A program made the position numbers and the translations under genes. The notes beneath the pieces were generated by a model. The model did no database searches. It saw only the letters and a list, made by a program, of their open reading frames with translations, and was not told the origin of the DNA. Below, one piece after another: positions 25,320 through 29,141 of a stretch of DNA of 29,141 nucleotides (within the stretch, counting starts at the first letter, position 1; each line of letters opens with the position of its first letter). The stretch comes from JAAFIP01 sp031431335. GTDB taxonomy: Bacteria; Pseudomonadota; Gammaproteobacteria; Burkholderiales; Burkholderiaceae_C. The stretch spans positions 1 to 29,141 of the forward strand of contig JANPDG010000079.1 of NCBI GenBank assembly GCA_031431335.1, written 5' to 3'.

Positions 25320-26567
25320 TTATTTTGTCACTGCGTGAACAGCAGCCGCCGATGGGCTCTGCGTCGCTGCGCCATACAGTGACAATTTGCCCACCAGCCA
25401 CAGACTGACCAGCGTCGCAGCGATGCCCAGTAGCGCATTGCCGCCGTAGTGCTGCACAAGGCCCTGTGCATCGCGGCTGATAATCAGGCCGCCCAAGTAG
25501 GCTGCCAAGCCCATGGCAGCGGACTGCACCGCCGAGTTGAGCGCCATGAAGGTGCCGCGCAGCTGGGGGTTGCCCGCCGATACCAGCACCGCCATACCAG
25601 GGATCATGCGGCTGCTCATGCAGATAAAAAACGCGGTGGATACCACCAAGATAGCAGGCAAGCCCCAAGGCGCGCTTTGCGTCATTAAAAACATCGGCAC
25701 AGTCGTTGCCAGAGCAGTGGCACGAAACATGGTCTGTTTGCCGACCTTGTCGGTCATGCGGCCCACCCAGCGTGCAGTGAGCAATGTCGCTGCGCCGCCG
25801 CAGAGATAAATATACGGGATTTGCTGCGCACTGAGGCCGCCATTGACGGTGGTGTAAATAGTGATGTACGGAATCACGGCAAAACCTGCCGCCATCAGCA
25901 GACCAGAGAACGCAAATGCTTTGAGATGGTTGGGGTCAGACACCACCTGCACAATGTTGGCCAGCGGCGAGGCGCTGGCGCGCGCCATGTGCTCACGCAG
26001 TGGCGGTAGGGTTTTCCAGGCGAGCACCGCCAGCACGGCGCACACCGCTGCAATGGCGATAAACGGTGCATGCCAGCCCCAGTGCGCGGCCAAAAATAAA
26101 CTTAGCGGCACACCGGCCACCGTGGCAGCAGAAAACGACGACATCACAATTGCACTGGCACGCCCGCGCCGCTCAAACGGGATGACGTCGGCCACAATAG
26201 TTTGCGACAGCGCCGAGAGCACGCCACCAAACGTGCCCGCGGCAATGCGTGCAGCCATCAGGCTATCGTAGGTGGGTGCCAAGCCGCAGGCCAGCGTGGC
26301 CAAGGCGAAGAGCACATACAAAACCAGCAATAGCTTTTTGCGGCCAAACCGGTCAATGTAGAGCGATGCCAGCAGACCCGATGCACCCGCAGCAAACGTG
26401 TAGGCCGATACCAGCAGGCCAAACTGCGCATCGCTGATGTTAAAGAGTTGCGTAAACTGTGGGCCTAATGGCATCATCACCATGAAGTCAACAATGTGGG
26501 TGAATTGAATGCCCGCAAGCGACAGCAAAAGCCATAACTCGCGCTTGGGTGTGAGCGCTGTGTGCAT
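25320..26567 (-). CDS. MFS transporter (DHA1/AraJ-like efflux type)
   Basis: 415 residues and about 12 transmembrane helices, beginning almost directly with helix 1 (RELWLLLSLAGIQFTHIVDF). Motif A is present between helices 2 and 3 (YIDRFGRKK) and a related GRMTDKVGKQ follows helix 8. SQTIVADVIPFERRGRASAI and FSAATVAGVPLSLFLA resemble the AraJ/arabinose-efflux group of drug:H+ antiporters. Substrate not predictable. The start at 26567 is only 34 bp from the divergent patatin gene's first ATG, so the two promoters must overlap each other or the coding ends. Confidence 0.92.
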   Translation of the reverse strand: MHTALTPKRELWLLLSLAGIQFTHIVDFMVMMPLGPQFTQLFNISDAQFGLLVSAYTFAAGASGLLASLYIDRFGRKKLLLVLYVLFALATLACGLAPTYDSLMAARIAAGTFGGVLSALSQTIVADVIPFERRGRASAIVMSSFSAATVAGVPLSLFLAAHWGWHAPFIAIAAVCAVLAVLAWKTLPPLREHMARASASPLANIVQVVSDPNHLKAFAFSGLLMAAGFAVIPYITIYTTVNGGLSAQQIPYIYLCGGAATLLTARWVGRMTDKVGKQTMFRATALATTVPMFLMTQSAPWGLPAILVVSTAFFICMSSRMIPGMAVLVSAGNPQLRGTFMALNSAVQSAAMGLAAYLGGLIISRDAQGLVQHYGGNALLGIAATLVSLWLVGKLSLYGAATQSPSAAAVHAVTK

Positions 26568-26601
26568 AAAGACCTGAGAATTAAGTAACTACTGTACTGC
26601 A

Positions 26602-27870
26602 ATGACACTGTCTACGCTGATCCACGCTGCAATGTCCCGCCCGAGCCAGCCTCGCACTGCGCTGGTACTGATGGGCGGCGGCGCGCGCACGGCGTACCAA
26701 GCGGGTGCCTTGCGCGCTATTGCAGACATGCTGCGTGTGCAGCCGCCAGTGGCTGCGCCCATGGCGTTTCCGTTTCAAATATTGGTGGGCACATCGGCCG
26801 GGGCGCTCAACGCCAGCTTTTTGGCGGCCCGCGCCAATGACGGCTTGCTGGCGATGGATGCATTGACCACGTTTTGGCACACCCTGCGCTCTGAGCAGGT
26901 GTACCAGCTGGATGTCTCGCCGTGGGTGCGCTTAAGCAAAATCGCTGCGGCTTGGAGCCTGTCCAAACAAGTGCGCGGCCACGGCGCGCTGCTAAGCAAC
27001 ACGCCCTTGGTTGACACCTTGCACAAAGCGATCAGCCTGCAGGGCATTGACGCGGCGCTGGAGAGTAAAGCACTGCACGCCTTGGCCGTGACCGCGTCCA
27101 GCTACACCAGCGGCGAGCACTGGACCTTTTGCCACACCGCCCGAGATGCGCGTGCGCAGCCTTGGGCACGCCCCGGCAGACGGGCCGAGTTTGGCCCTGT
27201 GACGATTGAGCATTTGATGGCGTCTAGCGCGATTCCGCTGATTTTTCCGTCCACGCCGCTGTGGGTGGACGGTGGGCGTGAGTTCTTTGGCGACGGCTCG
27301 ATGCGGCAAACCTCGCCTTTGTCGCCCGCGCTGCATTTGGGCGCACACAAAGTGCTGTGCATAGGCGTAGGTCAGCCTCAGCGCAGCAGCTTTGGCGGCT
27401 CTGGCAAGCAAGCGTCGCACCAGGCGCCCGGTTTGGGCGGTATCTTGGGCCACGCCATGGCCAGCGTGTTTCACGACACGCTGCAAGGCGACGTAGAGCA
27501 AGCCCAGCGCATGAACCACACGCTGGCCCAGCTGCCGCGCGAAGTGGCGGCGGTTATGCCCTACCGTAGCGTGAACGTGATGAGTCTGCATCCCAGCGAG
27601 TCGCTAGATGACATCGCTCTGCGCCATGTGGGCGAGCTGCCTGCATCAGCGCGCAATGCACTCGAAGGCTTGGGCGCGCTGCAGTCGCAGGCGCAGTTGA
27701 GCAAGGCACGCGCCAGCGCCAGCAGCGAAAAAGGCAACGCCAGCGCAGGCGCAGCTGCGCTGGCCAGCTATTTGCTATTTGAGCCTGGCTTTATCAATGC
27801 CTTGATCGCCATGGGCCAGCGCGATGCATATGCGCAAAAGACACAGTTACTCGAGTTTCTAGCGGCTTAA
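26602..27870 (+). CDS. Patatin-like phospholipase
   Basis: 422 residues. Serine lipid acyl-hydrolase with the patatin dyad: oxyanion loop MGGGAR (GGGAR 25-29), nucleophile elbow GTSAG (S65) and DG motif in FGDGSMRQTSPLSPA (D231). It likely cleaves phospholipids in the cytoplasm or at the inner membrane; no signal peptide. The C-terminal region (about 330-422) is Ala/Ser-rich and helical. Two starts are possible: the ATG at 26602 and the ATG at 26632 (MSRPSQPRTALVL), which would leave a more usual 64-bp gap to the divergent MFS gene. Neither has a clear Shine-Dalgarno. Confidence 0.93.
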   Translation: MTLSTLIHAAMSRPSQPRTALVLMGGGARTAYQAGALRAIADMLRVQPPVAAPMAFPFQILVGTSAGALNASFLAARANDGLLAMDALTTFWHTLRSEQVYQLDVSPWVRLSKIAAAWSLSKQVRGHGALLSNTPLVDTLHKAISLQGIDAALESKALHALAVTASSYTSGEHWTFCHTARDARAQPWARPGRRAEFGPVTIEHLMASSAIPLIFPSTPLWVDGGREFFGDGSMRQTSPLSPALHLGAHKVLCIGVGQPQRSSFGGSGKQASHQAPGLGGILGHAMASVFHDTLQGDVEQAQRMNHTLAQLPREVAAVMPYRSVNVMSLHPSESLDDIALRHVGELPASARNALEGLGALQSQAQLSKARASASSEKGNASAGAAALASYLLFEPGFINALIAMGQRDAYAQKTQLLEFLAA

Positions 27871-28134
27871 TTGCTGCTGCGCTTGCGCTGTGCCCCGTTA
27901 CCTGTGGATACAGGGGATAATCGCGGCATATTTACTTTTGGAGCCAGTCTCTTGGAAACCTATCCTAGTTGGTAGCTTCCTGCGTCCCCCGCCCGCAAAC
28001 AGGCCTGTTATTCGCCGTTTGCAGCGCACCGGTCGTATGGAAGCCAAACTCGCTTTATATGCCCTGTGCGCGATGCAAGGCTGCAATTTGTGCAGCCTGC
28101 ACGCCACCCCAACACCTTAAGTTTGGAGTGAGCC
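27871..28134 (+). other. Spacer and leader before corA, with a hairpin
   Basis: 264 bases. A 76-codon frame (27890-28120) lacks family features. Near the downstream end a perfect 8-bp hairpin AGGCTGCA-ATTTG-TGCAGCCT (28078-28098) lies 37 bp before the corA ATG, in the 5' leader. I do not recognise a known Mg2+ riboswitch (M-box) here. TGTGGATAC (27902-27910) is one base off a DnaA box. The corA ribosome site GGAGTGAG is clear. Confidence 0.5.
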
Positions 28135-29121
28135 ATGCTCAACATCTTTACACTGGCCAATGGCCGCCTGTTCCAAGAAGAGATCGAGTCCTTGGAGGAG
28201 CTGACCAAGTTCCAACCCATTTGGGTTGACCTTGAATCCCCCACGCCCGAAGAAAAAGCCTGGATCAAGCAGCATTACGGCCTGTCGATTCCCGACGACG
28301 CGATGGACGAAGACATCGAGGAATCTGCCCGTTTTTACGAAGCCGACAACGGCGACCTGCATATTCGCTCTGACTTTTTGATCGAAGACAGCGCCGAGTC
28401 GCGCACCGAGCGCGTGGCGTTTATCTTGAACCTGCACAACGCCGAGCTTAAAAGCAAGGGCGTGCTGTTCTCCATTCACGACGAAGACGTGCCCGTGTTT
28501 CGCCTGCTGCGCATGCGCGCGCGCCGCCTGCCCGGCCTGATCGAAGACTCGCGCGATGTGCTGCTCAAGCTGTACGACGCCGATGCCGAGTATTCGGCTG
28601 ATGCTCTGGAGGGTGTGCACGACGCGCTAGAGCACATCAGCGGCAAAGTGCTTAAAGGCGAGGTGACCGATGAGGTGGCGGGTGAGGTGTTGGCCACGAT
28701 AGCCAAAGAAGAAGACTTGAACGGCCGCATTCGCCGCAACATGATGGACACGCGCCGCGCCTTAAGCTTTATGATGCGCAGCAAAATGCTGTCGAGTGAG
28801 CAGCACAACGAGGCGCGCCAAATTATGCGAGACATTGACTCGCTGGACAGCCACACGGTGTTTTTGTTCGACAAAATTAACTTTTTGATGGACGCGACGG
28901 TGGGTTTTATCAACATCAACCAAAACAAGATCATCAAAATCTTCTCGGTAGCCAGCGTGGCCTTGTTGCCACCCACCTTGATCGCCAGTATTTACGGCAT
29001 GAACTTTCAGCACATGCCCGAGTTGGCACAAAGATGGGGCTATCCGGTGGCGCTGGCATTGATGCTCTGCTCGGGCGTGCTGCCTATGCTGTATTTCCGT
29101 AAGCGTGGATGGTTGAAGTAA
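28135..29121 (+). CDS. corA: CorA family magnesium/cobalt transporter
   Basis: 328 residues. Pentameric inner-membrane Mg2+ channel. The large N-terminal cytoplasmic domain (1-260) has WVDLESPTPEEK near the start and a long acidic helix region. The last two helices carry the pore signature YGMNF (GMN 288-290), and the protein ends with a basic tail (FRKRGWLK). Length and order match the family. GGAGTGAG lies 5-12 bases before the ATG. The stop at 29119-29121 is followed by what looks like the start of another dispersed repeat copy. Confidence 0.96.
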   Translation: MLNIFTLANGRLFQEEIESLEELTKFQPIWVDLESPTPEEKAWIKQHYGLSIPDDAMDEDIEESARFYEADNGDLHIRSDFLIEDSAESRTERVAFILNLHNAELKSKGVLFSIHDEDVPVFRLLRMRARRLPGLIEDSRDVLLKLYDADAEYSADALEGVHDALEHISGKVLKGEVTDEVAGEVLATIAKEEDLNGRIRRNMMDTRRALSFMMRSKMLSSEQHNEARQIMRDIDSLDSHTVFLFDKINFLMDATVGFININQNKIIKIFSVASVALLPPTLIASIYGMNFQHMPELAQRWGYPVALALMLCSGVLPMLYFRKRGWLK

Positions 29122-29126
29122 CTCGT

Positions 29127-29141
29127 ATTACTATTAATTTA
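29127..29141 (+). repeat. Probable dispersed repeat copy 7, cut by the window end
   Basis: After the corA stop the sequence ends ATTACTATTAATTTA, matching the leading arm of copy 3 (ATACTATTAATTTAATAG) with one difference. Only 15 bases are visible; the position (just behind a stop codon, same orientation) fits the other copies. Confidence 0.5.

Noticed and set aside
27890..28120. 76-codon frame before corA
   Set aside because: No recognisable domain; runs through the hairpin-containing leader; composition and lack of a ribosome site do not support a gene.

Overview
The window looks like a chromosomal segment of a betaproteobacterium of the order Burkholderiales, most likely family Comamonadaceae (Rhodoferax/Limnohabitans-like). 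This rests on the gene repertoire (PhaM-type polyhydroxybutyrate granule protein, recG-oxyR, queA-tgt, hemE next to priA) and on moderately high GC coding DNA with AT-rich intergenic repeats. No species is claimed. I see no prophage, IS transposase, CRISPR array, rRNA or tRNA.

Layout. Bases 1-662: the 5' end of a leftward gene diverging from an Lrp/AsnC regulator, whose ATG directly follows a 19-bp direct repeat. 808-3382: a DsbD/ScsB-type thiol-disulfide reductase followed by the decayed remnant of a thioredoxin-like gene. 3450-8654: hemE, an intergenic region with two DnaA boxes, priA, and mnmA carrying an in-frame 24-bp tandem repeat. 8655-12261: a structured-looking convergent intergenic region, then leftward recG-oxyR. 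12402-14714: rightward queA-tgt. 14878-17835: leftward envelope genes (YiaA/B-like membrane protein, Ala/Gly/Val-rich exported protein, DUF2145 protein, coiled-coil zinc-ribbon membrane protein). 17949-20817: leftward LplT-PlsC fusion and a CREST/ceramidase-like membrane protein. 21040-24479: leftward lipoprotein, FIST-domain protein, PhaM and a small Pro/Ala-rich lipoprotein candidate. 24770-26567: leftward hpf and an MFS exporter. 26602-29121: rightward patatin-like phospholipase and corA.

Functional themes: tRNA wobble modification (mnmA, queA, tgt), replication/recombination helicases (priA, recG), redox control (oxyR, dsbD), heme synthesis, phospholipid remodelling (LplT-PlsC fusion, patatin, ceramidase-like protein), storage-granule biology (phaM), ribosome hibernation (hpf) and Mg2+ transport (corA).

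The most unusual signal is a family of dispersed ~52-69 bp elements with core ATAGCnAACTAT followed by ACGTCG (usually), present in six copies plus a probable seventh cut by the right edge. Intergenic copies lie directly behind stop codons in one fixed orientation (priA, oxyR, the zinc-ribbon gene, apparently corA). One supplies the last three codons and stop of priA. Two are inside coding sequence in frame: one encodes the hydrophobic core and cleavage site of the DsbD signal peptide, the other exactly 20 codons of recG. This is the best candidate for an undescribed element.
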